A stretch of DNA of 64,000 nt from Candidatus Babeliales bacterium (GCA_035944115.1 DASZBJ010000012.1:62001-126000); one strand, 5' to 3'; counted from the stretch's first letter, positions 1 through 8,707 are shown. Translations and numbers: made by a program. The notes: generated by a model not told the origin, from the sequence alone.

Positions 1-304
1 ATTCCATGCCAACCGGAGTTTTAAATACACTTCCGGTCCGTTTTACCACTTCTAATTCTGTAACTGGACGTGCTGTATACAAAAAAAACACGGCAACAGA
101 GTCTTCATCTAAATCAAAAATTATCCCTCTATTACCCCCTTCAAATTCAACAAGCTCTCCGTACACCGCATTATTTAAACCATGCACTTTACAAATACCA
201 TCACCAACCTGAATAACAATACCAATCTCTTGCAATTGCTCTTCAGGAAGATTTTTTATAGAACGTTCAAATAATGAGACTAAGTCTGTACTTTTAATTT
301 CCAT
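1..304 (-). CDS. atpA: ATP synthase F1 subunit alpha, N-terminal part (cut by window edge)
   Basis: This is the beginning of the nucleotide-binding alpha subunit of the F1 head. Only about the first 101 residues lie in the window, covering the N-terminal delta-contact helix and the beta-barrel domain. The segments GLNNAVYGELVEF and TARPVTELEVVKRTG are typical of this family. The ATG at 304 follows the delta stop by 7 bases, with GGGATAAC just before it. The gene is last in a minus-strand run c, b-like, b-like, delta, alpha, which is the normal F-type order. The catalytic-domain Walker motifs are outside the window. Confidence 0.93.
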   Translation of the reverse strand, partial: MEIKSTDLVSLFERSIKNLPEEQLQEIGIVIQVGDGICKVHGLNNAVYGELVEFEGGNRGIIFDLDEDSVAVFFLYTARPVTELEVVKRTGSVFKTPVGME

Positions 305-311
305 GTTATCC

Positions 312-854
312 CTAAGAGGTAAGCTTGTCGCTCATACCGTTTAATTGCTTTGCAATAGAATATTCCCATAATCTTGTACCACTCTGCAATCGCATACCTG
401 CAATCAATGTTGGATCTATGCTATGCTGATATATAATCTCAGATCCAAGTTTTCGCTGCAAAAATTGTGCAATCACTGCAACCTGTGCTGTTGGCACCGG
501 ATGAGATGTAGCAATGGAAAAAAATTCTATATTTTTTCTCTGTTTATACAATTCACTAATATCTTTCACAACAGCAGATAATAATGCACCTCGACCAGAA
601 TCAAGCAAAACATTCACGAGTTGATCCGCCTCAGGCATAACATTACATTGCTTAAATAAATCATGCATATCCTGCTTTTTAACCTCTGTATCAATATGTA
701 TCAAGGAAAGAAAAAATAAAATAGAACGATTTTTTTCTAAACAATGCCGCACAAGATCAAATCCCTGCAAATCCTTGATAGTCATACTATCTATAAAACA
801 GTTCAAAAATGCCTTTGCGTATCGACGCGCAAGCAGCATCTCGGCAGGCTTCAT
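312..854 (-). CDS. atpH: ATP synthase F1 subunit delta
   Basis: A 180-residue protein of the usual length for the OSCP/delta stalk subunit, which links F1 to the peripheral b stalk. The N-terminus (LARRYAKAFLNCF) matches the family's conserved ARRYAKAL-type opening, and the C-terminal part (YQHSIDPTLIAGMRLQSGTR) matches the conserved 'DPSLIGGxxVxxG' strand. The start overlaps the stop of the upstream b-like gene by four bases (ATGA), implying translational coupling. It lies between the b and alpha genes as expected. Confidence 0.9.
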   Translation of the reverse strand: MKPAEMLLARRYAKAFLNCFIDSMTIKDLQGFDLVRHCLEKNRSILFFLSLIHIDTEVKKQDMHDLFKQCNVMPEADQLVNVLLDSGRGALLSAVVKDISELYKQRKNIEFFSIATSHPVPTAQVAVIAQFLQRKLGSEIIYQHSIDPTLIAGMRLQSGTRLWEYSIAKQLNGMSDKLTS

Positions 855-1414
855 ACCTTCTCCTGCTGCATATATTCAATCATTTCAGTTAAAAACTCAG
901 CCCCTTGCTGGTCAGAAGCAAACTTACTCACCAACTGTTCACGAGCGCGGTTAATGCTCGACGGCACTAATTGTCGTTGCGCTCGGTCTATAAAAAAATA
1001 GTGAGCTTTCTGCTCAGCTTTTTTTCTTAACACAGCGGCAATCCGCTCTTGTTCTTTTTCTCGTTCAGCTTGTTTTTTTGCAAAAGCAGTGCACCAATCC
1101 TGCACTTTATCGGCTAGCTCATCGGTAAGCACTTGGTATCGATTGAATCCTTGCTCAACCACCTCTTGCTGCAAAACTAATTCATCACTCGTAAGCCGTA
1201 GCTGCTCACGCTCATTTTCATCATATTTAATTTGTTGTACTACAGATGGCAATAAAGATTGCCTAAATTTGTACACCCCTAATCCAACCAAAATAAAAAA
1301 GTTAATCGCGCGAAATAATAATGAAAAAACATGAGCAGATAGAACAGTATGCGCACAATACGCAAAAATAATAACCGCACCAATTATCTTATATTTTTCA
1401 TTACTTACGGACAT
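851..1414 (-). CDS. atpF: ATP synthase peripheral-stalk b-like subunit (longer copy)
   Basis: A 187-residue protein with hydrophobic segments at the N-terminus (residues about 8-45) followed by a long charged helical region rich in Glu, Gln, Lys and Arg, as expected for a subunit b dimerising stalk. Sequence identity to textbook b subunits is weak, so the call rests on architecture and position just before delta. ATG at 1414 is chosen because AAAGG lies six bases upstream; an in-frame TTG at 1429 is less likely. The start overlaps the preceding b-like gene and the end overlaps delta. It could be the b' partner of the shorter upstream gene. Confidence 0.7.
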   Translation of the reverse strand: MSVSNEKYKIIGAVIIFAYCAHTVLSAHVFSLLFRAINFFILVGLGVYKFRQSLLPSVVQQIKYDENEREQLRLTSDELVLQQEVVEQGFNRYQVLTDELADKVQDWCTAFAKKQAEREKEQERIAAVLRKKAEQKAHYFFIDRAQRQLVPSSINRAREQLVSKFASDQQGAEFLTEMIEYMQQEKV

Positions 1415-1772
1415 CGCCAACCTTTTCAATTATAGATTTAGCACAACTCTCAATTAAGCGCTCTTGCTCTGGGCTAGAAAACTCTTGATTATCTAAAGGA
1501 GCTGTAATCCCTAAATAGTTTATCTCCTGATGCAAGTCAGATGGAATATTAGATCGTATTGATGTATGAAACCTCAGCCACAACTGCATTACATCTTGCT
1601 GAACCTTGATAATCGCACCCTTACGGCGCGCTATCGCACCCAATAACAACATTTCACCCGCACGATCAGATTCAACAGCAGCCATCACCGGTTTAAATAA
1701 TAGCCAACGAAAAATGCTATAGGCTATAAAAAAATGGAACCCTTGCAGCAGCAAGGTACAATTAATATCCAT
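1401..1772 (-). CDS. Short ATP synthase b-type subunit
   Basis: A 123-residue protein whose opening, MDINCTLLLQGFHFF and then FRWLLFKPVMAAVE, looks like the membrane anchor and first stalk residues of subunit b (MDINxTLxxQ...FxxxxFxxPxxxxxE). The stalk after it is much shorter than normal (b is usually about 155-170 residues) and carries no long coiled coil. It sits between c and the longer b-like gene and overlaps the latter, so the operon seems to encode a b/b' pair. Whether both enter the complex is inference. Confidence 0.65.
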   Translation of the reverse strand: MDINCTLLLQGFHFFIAYSIFRWLLFKPVMAAVESDRAGEMLLLGAIARRKGAIIKVQQDVMQLWLRFHTSIRSNIPSDLHQEINYLGITAPLDNQEFSSPEQERLIESCAKSIIEKVGDVRK

Positions 1773-1815
1773 ACCAATACACCTATTCTATCAAGAATAA
1801 CGTACACTAATCTTT

Positions 1816-2076
1816 TTACAGTGTTCTGCTTAGAACAAGCAATGCCCCAGAAATAATAAGACAAAAAATTGAAGAAGTATCGATAAGACCCATTGCGATC
1901 ATCATAGTCATTCTAATCTTACTGGTCGCCTCTGGATATTTACCAGTATTTTCAACCGCACTACTTCCTACAAGACCCCCAGCAATTGAAGGACCGATAC
2001 TGCCAATGCCCATGGTAAATGCAGCACCTAGTAGCGCAGCAGCCTTTGCGTAAGAGATGCCAACTTCTACGTCCAT
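1816..2076 (-). CDS. atpE: ATP synthase F0 subunit c
   Basis: An 86-residue hairpin of two membrane helices: a Gly-rich first helix (GAAFTMGIGSIGPSIAGG), a polar loop with GKYPEA (family RxPEA-like), and a second helix with the ion-carrying acid in MGLIDTSS. The acid is Asp66, as in E. coli (MGLVDAIP), rather than the more common Glu. The family's Gln/Ser sodium ligands are not evident, so proton coupling is the default inference. The start has AAAGGATATCA directly upstream. It is the first gene of the visible operon; subunit a (atpB), usually upstream, is absent here. Confidence 0.93.
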   Translation of the reverse strand: MDVEVGISYAKAAALLGAAFTMGIGSIGPSIAGGLVGSSAVENTGKYPEATSKIRMTMMIAMGLIDTSSIFCLIISGALLVLSRTL

Positions 2077-2340
2077 TGATATCCTTTCGAAAAATATAGT
2101 TAGGTATTTATATAAAATTCAAACGTACTATTTTTCCTATTGTAGCGTAATTATTACTAATTTTACAATGAAAAAAATCAAAAAATCTTCTTTTCAAAAT
2201 AATGACCCTGATAGGGGGTTTTGTAATATAAATAAAATTTAGTAAAATAAAGGTTTGTCGTTGAAAACGATAAACTAAAAAATGCATATGAGTACACAGT
2301 ATAATCAACGCTCTAAAATCGAAACCAAGAGAGAAACCAT

Positions 2341-4011
2341 ATGATTAGAAATGTAAAAAGCTGTATTCTTATTACGATTTTGCTTATTGTATCCTCAAAA
2401 CCGGTCATTGCTGGGCATCAGTTTGAAGATCCACTATTCGGCAACGAAACAATTGAAAACGATCTGATTAATAATTTTTTAGATAGTACAGAATTTGACA
2501 TCACCCGAGATCCAACCCCCCAAGATACCGCATCCTTACTCGTTGAACTCGGAGCGGTAGCAATCCTTCAAGAAGATTTCTTTCTCCATACCAACCCATT
2601 AGTAACACGTCCAGTAACAACACTCTCGCCATTTTACAATGCACGTATCCCCGCCTACTGCAAAACCGCTAATTTTAATTTTTTTTATAATCAGACAAGC
2701 CGAATGAATTTTACCAAAGAAAGCACGGCAATCAGCTCATATTTGGCCATTCAATCGCAATCACTTCTCGATAAGATCAATTCTTCAACCATAACCGATC
2801 TTATTAAAAAACTTAAATTTGATCTTTTTCCTGTTGACCTGCTTGCCTTATTTAAAAACACCGCGATCAACGAACGCAGAGCCGGATGCATGTTTCAGTA
2901 TGATCGACGATGGGACCGGATGCGTTTTCGATCTATGACCCCACTCTACTATCTTGAACGTAATTTTTTCCTCACTGAAAATGAACGAGAAAATATTGAA
3001 CGAACATTAGGAAAAACCTCAGAAGAAGATGCTTTTAATTTTGCCAAGCAGCATCTCATTTGTGACAAAGTGGGCATTGGCGACACCCGCATCATGATTG
3101 ATGTCGATCTGTATAGCTGCACAGTCTTTGATAGCAAAATAGGCTTCTGCCTCACCTTACCAACTGCCTTCAGCATGGGCTCTGGTCTTATTGGTTCATC
3201 ATTTAAAAAAAGTCAGAAACGACCGGTCCTTAACATTACTAACCTCTTAGCGCTTCTTGAAGGGACAACCGCACAACAAGAACAGGCAAAAGAGCTCGCT
3301 ACTGCGTTTGGACTTGGCATCATTGACTCGTTATCCGCAAACCTTCTTAATGCAGAGCTCGGTAATAATAAACATCTGGGTGTTGGCGTGTATTATGAAA
3401 GCGCAACTGCTTTAGAAAATTTTATCAAAATGCCATGGGCCCGCCATTTCTCCCTGAAATCATATGGTATGCTTGAATATCAAATACCAAAAACAGAACG
3501 CCGCTATTTTGTTGCATTTGATGAGAGTCAATTATACAACAACCTCCGTCTGAATAGAAGTAAAGAGGATATTAGTAATGATATAGATAATGATCCTATT
3601 TACGCACAACAGGTACTCACCTTCCTCGAACAGCAGATTGTTGATAAATTTTATCCATTCCCCTTTGATGTACAAGTGCATCCCATCATTATGGTACATA
3701 CCGTATCAAAGTTACAGTATGATGCGCCAAACTGGGGATTCTTTTTAGGGTTTGATTTTTGGCTTGCAAGCAAAGAGCAGTTAAAAAATGTTGGCATCGT
3801 TCGCACCGATAATAATCGCCCGCCAAACATTGATATTGGTAAAGCCATAAAGCCTCGTGCATATGAAAGCAAAATAATTGCCGGTGCATCATGGAGCATA
3901 AAACGGGATAATCTCGATTGGCTTTTGTCCCTGAATGGTGATAGCAGCTACTGGGGATCTGGTATTGGAAACAATTTTACGCTATCATTCAATGTAGCAG
4001 TTAATTTTTAA
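2341..4011 (+). CDS. Exported protein, possible outer-membrane beta-barrel
   Basis: A 556-residue protein I do not recognise. It begins with a clear Sec signal peptide (residues 1-24, ending VIAG) and ends in LSFNVAVNF. This alternating hydrophobic/polar strand with a terminal Phe matches the beta-signal used by BamA clients of Gram-negative bacteria. The second half has many short alternating segments compatible with barrel strands. The mature part has few Cys residues. It is first in a plus-strand series and diverges from the ATP synthase operon across 264 bases. The AGAGAAACC just before the ATG is a weak ribosome site. Confidence 0.6.
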   Translation: MIRNVKSCILITILLIVSSKPVIAGHQFEDPLFGNETIENDLINNFLDSTEFDITRDPTPQDTASLLVELGAVAILQEDFFLHTNPLVTRPVTTLSPFYNARIPAYCKTANFNFFYNQTSRMNFTKESTAISSYLAIQSQSLLDKINSSTITDLIKKLKFDLFPVDLLALFKNTAINERRAGCMFQYDRRWDRMRFRSMTPLYYLERNFFLTENERENIERTLGKTSEEDAFNFAKQHLICDKVGIGDTRIMIDVDLYSCTVFDSKIGFCLTLPTAFSMGSGLIGSSFKKSQKRPVLNITNLLALLEGTTAQQEQAKELATAFGLGIIDSLSANLLNAELGNNKHLGVGVYYESATALENFIKMPWARHFSLKSYGMLEYQIPKTERRYFVAFDESQLYNNLRLNRSKEDISNDIDNDPIYAQQVLTFLEQQIVDKFYPFPFDVQVHPIIMVHTVSKLQYDAPNWGFFLGFDFWLASKEQLKNVGIVRTDNNRPPNIDIGKAIKPRAYESKIIAGASWSIKRDNLDWLLSLNGDSSYWGSGIGNNFTLSFNVAVNF

Positions 4012-4036
4012 ATCGATATTAATACAGGAGTTCCGA

Positions 4037-4684
4037 ATGAAAAAATCTCTTATTATCTTAGCTATGACCGCAGCAACTATACACGGAATCACAACAGCAG
4101 AACCAACCAAAATCATTCTTGAATCAGAAGCGCTAAAATTTGGCGATGGAAAATCATTTGGCATCACCGGCAATCATATCGGTTTTACCTTACAAGTTGC
4201 TCGTAAATTAGACCAATTACTCTTTGGATCAAAAAACAAAAGTGGTCATTATACCGGTATCTTTACTTTTAGAGGTGAACCACACTCAATCCGTACACTA
4301 GCCCTACTAGAAAAAGAACTCTTAGCATTACCTAACCTTGATCAAGCAACCAAAAATGATCTTGCCAACATGCTTATAGAGATAAAAAATACCTTCAATG
4401 AAACAGTGCTTCCTTTCATTAAACATACGCATGGCATACGCCCTATGATTCTTACACTCATTGAAGAATCATGTCAGAAAAGAAATCGCATGGACAGCTT
4501 CCTATTCACCTGGGGAAAATGTAGAGAAGGAGCTGAGGCTGAAACAATTAACAAATCTTTCCATTCTGTTGTAGAACTCGACCGATTTGTTACTGATCTA
4601 ATCGGATTTCTTACTGACTTTGCAAATAGCTGTCCAAAAGCCTACAAGCAATTTGTAGATATGGTTAATAACAAGCAAAAATAA
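4037..4684 (+). CDS. Secreted protein of unknown function
   Basis: A 215-residue protein with a Sec signal peptide (MKKSLIILAMTAATIHGITTA). The mature part is mostly predicted helical, with Leu-rich amphipathic stretches (residues 90-135) and two Cys in the C-terminal half (SCQKR, GKCREG) that could pair in the periplasm. It lies 25 bases after the putative barrel gene and 12 bases before recD2, with CAGGAG before its ATG, so it probably shares their transcript. No family recognised. Confidence 0.6.
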   Translation: MKKSLIILAMTAATIHGITTAEPTKIILESEALKFGDGKSFGITGNHIGFTLQVARKLDQLLFGSKNKSGHYTGIFTFRGEPHSIRTLALLEKELLALPNLDQATKNDLANMLIEIKNTFNETVLPFIKHTHGIRPMILTLIEESCQKRNRMDSFLFTWGKCREGAEAETINKSFHSVVELDRFVTDLIGFLTDFANSCPKAYKQFVDMVNNKQK

Positions 4685-4696
4685 TCAAATTACATT

Positions 4697-6883
4697 ATGA
4701 ACAATCAAGAAGAATTAATTGGCATTGTTGATCGGTTTCTTTTTCAAAGCAACGACAATGGTTTTTCTGTGTTCATTTTACAGACAAAAAGTAAAGAGCC
4801 GATCACGGTCACCGGACACATGCCCAACATTCAACCCGGTCAGCAGGTTGACCTTGTTGGTTCTTGGGGTATGCATCCAAAATTTGGTAAACAGTTTCAA
4901 GCAACACGAGTCACCGCATCACAACCAACGTCTATCGCAGGTCTTAAAAAATATCTTGGGTCCGGCCTCATTAAAGGTGTCGGACCCTCTTACGCTGAAA
5001 AGCTTGTTAACGCTTTTGGCCTAGAAGTTTTAGATGTCATTGATAAAAATCCGGAAAAACTGCTCACCGTTCCCGGCATAGGCGCAGGCCGGATGGAAAA
5101 AATTATCGCTGCGTGGAAGGACCAAAAAGATATTTCCAAAATTATGGTCTTTTTGCAGGACCGTAATATCTCTACTACGTATGCAATAAAAATTTACAAA
5201 CGCTACGGACAAGATTCCATCGCGCTGATTACAGAAAATCCTTATCGCCTTGTGCAAGACATCTGGGGAATTGGCTTTAAAACTGCCGACACCATTGCAC
5301 AAAATCTCGGCATCGCCAAAGATTCAGCACAACGCATCACTGCTGGCATTTTACATTGCATCACCACAGAAACAAGCAATGGCCACCTCTACGTTGAACT
5401 ACAAACATTAAAAGAAAAAACTACAGAAATTCTTGAACTTGAATTTGCCGCGGTAGAAAGCACAATCAAATATGCGCTACAAGATCTGTATAACAGCGAT
5501 AAAATCAAAGTTATTTCACATAACCAAGAGCATTACGTAACGCTTACAAAGTATTATTACAGCGAAAAAGGAGTAGCTGAAAAAATAACTCTATTGCAAT
5601 CACGACCAATACAACACAACTTCGATCTTGATGCAATTTATGCATACATCAAACAACCACGCCATGAAAACGACATTGCATTAAATGACGAACAACAACA
5701 GGGCATCATGGCATGCGTACAAAATAAAGTTACCGTTATCACCGGAGGACCGGGAACGGGAAAAACAACACTTATTAAAAAGCTGCTTGCGGTACTTGAT
5801 GAGGCGAACGTTCTTTATAAACTCGCTGCTCCTACTGGGCGTGCTGCAAAACGAATCACCGAAGGAACCGGCCGCCCTGCAACCACCATTCATCGGCTGT
5901 TGGAATTTGATTTTACCAACCATGGATTCAAACATAACGAACAAAATGCACTTCAGTTACATTTTTTAATTGTTGATGAAGCATCCATGATTGATATTTT
6001 TTTAGCATATGCAATCATCCGCGCATTGCCTCATGATGCACACTTGATACTCATTGGAGACGTCGATCAATTACCATCTGTTGGTGCAGGAAATTTCCTA
6101 CATGATCTTATTGCAAGCAACAAAATAGCTACTATTCGTCTGCAACAGATATTTCGCCAAGCACAAAACAGTTTGATCATTGTCAATGCACATAAAATAA
6201 ATAAAGGGGAATTCCCTACCACATTTTTACCAGATTCAAAACAAGATTTTTTCTTCATTAAAGAAGAATTACCTGAACAATTACCGGTACATTTAGAACG
6301 TATTTTCACCAGCGGACTTAAAAAATATGGCATCACGAGTGACAACGCGATTGTACTAACACCCATGAACCGTGGTGGAGCGGGCACACAAAAAATAAAT
6401 CATGACATACAGCTAATTTTGAATCCCGCGACTTCCGGAAAGCAAATTCCTCATCGGGGGGCAATCTACAAAATTAACGATCGCGTGATGCAAATACGAA
6501 ACAACTACGATAAAAATGTATTTAACGGCGACATCGGAACGATTTATGATATTAATACCGAAGACCGCATCGTCTTTGTGGCATATGATCAACGAGTTAT
6601 AGAATATGAATTTAGTGAACTTGATGAACTCGTACTCGCTTACGCAATAACAATCCACAAAAGCCAAGGGTCTGAATATTCTGCCGTTATTATCCCCATT
6701 TTTATGCAACATTTCATGATGCTGCAGCGCAACTTAATCTACACTGCCGTAACCCGTGCAAAAAAACTGTGCATTTTCATCGGGCAAGCAAAAGCACTCG
6801 CAGTCGCCATAAAAAATAGTAAAGGTGTAGAACGCAAAACATTTTTATATGAATTTCTGACCAGTCCACTCCAATGTCGATAA
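4697..6883 (+). CDS. recD2: RecD2-type ATP-dependent DNA helicase
   Basis: A 728-residue superfamily 1B 5'-3' helicase of normal RecD2 length. In order: an N-terminal OB-like domain (residues 1-75), tandem helix-hairpin-helix motifs (KKYLGSGLIKGVGPS and VPGIGAGR), a Walker A (GGPGTGKTT, residues 350-358), LIVDEASM as Walker B, GDVDQLPSVG as motif III, and a C-terminal UvrD-like segment with TIHKSQGSEY and AVTRAKK. It acts in DNA repair and stability, not in a RecBCD complex; no recB or recC is nearby. It is followed after 13 bases by the amidase-like gene. Confidence 0.95.
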   Translation: MNNQEELIGIVDRFLFQSNDNGFSVFILQTKSKEPITVTGHMPNIQPGQQVDLVGSWGMHPKFGKQFQATRVTASQPTSIAGLKKYLGSGLIKGVGPSYAEKLVNAFGLEVLDVIDKNPEKLLTVPGIGAGRMEKIIAAWKDQKDISKIMVFLQDRNISTTYAIKIYKRYGQDSIALITENPYRLVQDIWGIGFKTADTIAQNLGIAKDSAQRITAGILHCITTETSNGHLYVELQTLKEKTTEILELEFAAVESTIKYALQDLYNSDKIKVISHNQEHYVTLTKYYYSEKGVAEKITLLQSRPIQHNFDLDAIYAYIKQPRHENDIALNDEQQQGIMACVQNKVTVITGGPGTGKTTLIKKLLAVLDEANVLYKLAAPTGRAAKRITEGTGRPATTIHRLLEFDFTNHGFKHNEQNALQLHFLIVDEASMIDIFLAYAIIRALPHDAHLILIGDVDQLPSVGAGNFLHDLIASNKIATIRLQQIFRQAQNSLIIVNAHKINKGEFPTTFLPDSKQDFFFIKEELPEQLPVHLERIFTSGLKKYGITSDNAIVLTPMNRGGAGTQKINHDIQLILNPATSGKQIPHRGAIYKINDRVMQIRNNYDKNVFNGDIGTIYDINTEDRIVFVAYDQRVIEYEFSELDELVLAYAITIHKSQGSEYSAVIIPIFMQHFMMLQRNLIYTAVTRAKKLCIFIGQAKALAVAIKNSKGVERKTFLYEFLTSPLQCR

Positions 6884-6896
6884 ACGGGAGCAGAAC

Positions 6897-7574
6897 ATGA
6901 AAAAAACGATCCTTCTTCTTATACTTTCCAGTCTCACACAAATTAACCAACTCCACGCATACAACTTCACCCTCATGATCGATCCAGCAGGAGATGCTAA
7001 ACATACTGGCAGAGAAATTGGAGATAGCTTTGAGCGCGGCATCACGTTGCAATGTGCAGAAAAACTAAAAACAATGATTGAAGAACGCTATCCAGAAGTC
7101 CGTGTAGTACTCACTCGTTTTCCTGGTGAAACGTTGCAACCACTGCAAAACGCAAATTTTAGTAATCGGCTTGATGTAAATTTTTATCTCAGCATTCATT
7201 TTTATCATGATCAAGCAACGCGACCATCGCTCTATCTCTACGCCTTTTCTTACGGTGATGATTTTGTTATCAAAACAACCGATTTAACTTTTTATCCCTA
7301 TGATAAAGCGTATCTCATTTCTACCAACACCACCCATACGTGGGCAACGACGATGCAAAAACAGTTATCTAACGCTTCGTATCAAAAACAATTTGATTGC
7401 AAAGGATGTTTTTATCTACCGTTTGCGCCACTCATTGGCGTGAAATCTCCTGCAATTGCGCTAGAAATTGGACTCAAAACAAAACATGATTGGCAATTGT
7501 ATTTAGAACCAATCATTGCAAGTATTACTCCGATTATTAATAAAGGCGTATCGCAAAATAACTCACCTATTTAG
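6897..7574 (+). CDS. Amidase_3-like exported protein with altered zinc site
   Basis: A 225-residue protein with a signal peptide (residues 1-21) and the fold pattern of N-acetylmuramoyl-L-alanine amidases (Amidase_3), which cut the peptide stem from peptidoglycan. Visible landmarks are FTLMIDP, Glu46 in SFERGI, His101 in LSIHFYHD and the late ALEIG Glu. The family's first zinc ligand, normally in DPGHGG, is missing: the sequence reads DPAGDA (residues 29-34). His36 (AKHTG) is the only nearby candidate. It may be inactive, have a shifted ligand, or be a binding protein. The GerMN-like gene nearby fits a cell-envelope role. Confidence 0.65.
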   Translation: MKKTILLLILSSLTQINQLHAYNFTLMIDPAGDAKHTGREIGDSFERGITLQCAEKLKTMIEERYPEVRVVLTRFPGETLQPLQNANFSNRLDVNFYLSIHFYHDQATRPSLYLYAFSYGDDFVIKTTDLTFYPYDKAYLISTNTTHTWATTMQKQLSNASYQKQFDCKGCFYLPFAPLIGVKSPAIALEIGLKTKHDWQLYLEPIIASITPIINKGVSQNNSPI

Positions 7575-7588
7575 TAAGAACAAAAAAT

Positions 7589-7643
7589 CCCCGATCGTCG
7601 TCGCGAGCCGCCGTTGGCGTGCGTGGCGATCCAGGTTAATAAG
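7589..7643 (+). repeat. Left inverted repeat of GIY-YIG element
   Basis: About 55 bases starting CCCGATCGTCG and ending CCAGGTTAATAAGG. Nearly identical to 51243-51295 and the reverse complement of 7935-7988 with few mismatches. Confidence 0.85.
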
Positions 7644-7652
7644 GTAATATTT

Positions 7653-7940
7653 ATGAAACAACCGATCGTTTATATTGTTGCGAATAAAACAAACGGCACC
7701 CTGTATGTTGGAGTAACATCCGATCTTATAAAACGAATATATGAGCATAAAGAAGGTTTGATCGAGGGGTTCACAAAAACTTATGGTTGCAAATTCTTAG
7801 TATTCTATGAATCTCATCCCACTATGGAATCTGCAATATTACGAGAAAAACAAATTAAAGATGGATCACGAAAAAAGAAATTATATCTGATAGAAGGAAT
7901 GAATTCCAGTTGGAAAGATTTATATGAAGATCTTTATTAG
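7653..7940 (+). CDS. GIY-YIG endonuclease-like protein (UPF0213/YhbQ type)
   Basis: A 95-residue single-domain nuclease-like protein. The N-terminal GIY half reads VYIVANK, the YIG half reads LYVGVTS, the conserved Arg is in LIKRIYEH, and the catalytic Glu is in ILREKQIKDG. Length and spacing fit the small UPF0213 group, whose members are stand-alone GIY-YIG domains, mostly of unknown role. The ATG at 7653 is chosen because it lies immediately after the inverted repeat; an upstream in-frame ATG at 7614 would translate the repeat itself. The gene fills the space between the two repeats and may act on them (inference). Confidence 0.9.
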   Translation: MKQPIVYIVANKTNGTLYVGVTSDLIKRIYEHKEGLIEGFTKTYGCKFLVFYESHPTMESAILREKQIKDGSRKKKLYLIEGMNSSWKDLYEDLY

Positions 7941-7988
7941 CCTGGATAGCCACGCACGCCAATGGCGGCTCGCTAAGACGATCGGGTG
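7935..7988 (-). repeat. Right inverted repeat of GIY-YIG element
   Basis: Reads CCTGGATAGCCACGCACGCC then AATGGCGGCTCGC and ends GATCGGGTG; reverse complement of the left repeat. It contains the stop codon of the nuclease gene. Confidence 0.85.
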
Positions 7989-8068
7989 TCAATCGTGTTG
8001 TGGACCAAGTTCATTGACTGCAATTTTTTCAACATTAATTTCCGAATAAACCCTTACACATAACCACC

Positions 8069-8611
8069 ATGTATAAAAAACTTATTATTTTTTCAGCAAT
8101 CGCCCTCTGCATAGGCTTCATCACCTACGCCTATTTTAATCACTGGATTATTATTGCATATCCAAGATCACAAACCCATACAACTCATTCACCAATCCCT
8201 GGGTATCAGAAGAAAAAAATTACCTTGTGTTATTGGCATAACAACAATTGGCGCACCGAAAACAGCGATCTTTTATGGAGCAACAACAAAGTAGATTGCA
8301 TCACCTATCTGATTCGCGCATGGCTTTCCTTACTAGAAGAAGAAACGGCGACCAATCGCTCTATCGCCTTGCAAACAGCAATCTTAACATCGTCACAACA
8401 AGAGCTGTTTCTTTCTTTTGATCGCAAGCCATTTGGCCCAGAAAGCAACACCCACACAAAATGGATGTGGATCGAAGGACTACTGAAAACAATACGTCTC
8501 AACAATCTTGATATCCAGCGCGTTACCTTTTTAGAACATCATCAACCTCTTCAGGATGACCATGTGGATTTTAGTAATCCATGGCCTATCAAAGGCTTTC
8601 TTCCTTCGTAA
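8069..8611 (+). CDS. Membrane-anchored GerMN-like domain protein
   Basis: A 180-residue protein with one N-terminal membrane helix (residues 4-25) and a periplasmic domain. The order of elements resembles GerMN domains: an opening strand (ITLCYWHNN), a helix (CITYLIRAWLSLLEE), the strand ELFLSFDR, a long helix over residues 130-149, the strand IQRVTFLEHHQPL, and a closing DFSNPWP. GerMN domains occur in envelope proteins, often together with Amidase_3 domains, which fits the amidase-like gene upstream of the GIY-YIG element. Similarity was judged by eye and is moderate. Confidence 0.5.
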   Translation: MYKKLIIFSAIALCIGFITYAYFNHWIIIAYPRSQTHTTHSPIPGYQKKKITLCYWHNNNWRTENSDLLWSNNKVDCITYLIRAWLSLLEEETATNRSIALQTAILTSSQQELFLSFDRKPFGPESNTHTKWMWIEGLLKTIRLNNLDIQRVTFLEHHQPLQDDHVDFSNPWPIKGFLPS

Positions 8612-8707
8612 GGATTGCCCTCCCCTAGGAACTATTGCAATATCTACCTCCCTTTTTATACAGTTGTACGAGCATCTACTTTTTAATATCAAAAAAAAGG
8701 AGCATTT

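Larger units (their letters stand above)
7589..7988. mobile_element. GIY-YIG gene bounded by ~50-bp inverted repeats
   Basis: The left repeat (7589-7643) and right repeat (7935-7988) are inverted copies. Both contain the conserved cores CGAGCCGCC, TTGGCGTGCGTGGC and ATCCAGG. Between them lies only the GIY-YIG gene: its start is 9 bases after the left repeat and its stop codon lies inside the right one. A gene-less copy of the same repeats lies at 51243-51395 and a third half at 63895. The compact layout suggests a mobile unit. No clear target-site duplication was found. Confidence 0.7.

Noticed and set aside
6-212. Plus-strand frame of 68 residues at the window start
   Set aside because: It lies antisense to the clearly recognisable alpha subunit of ATP synthase.
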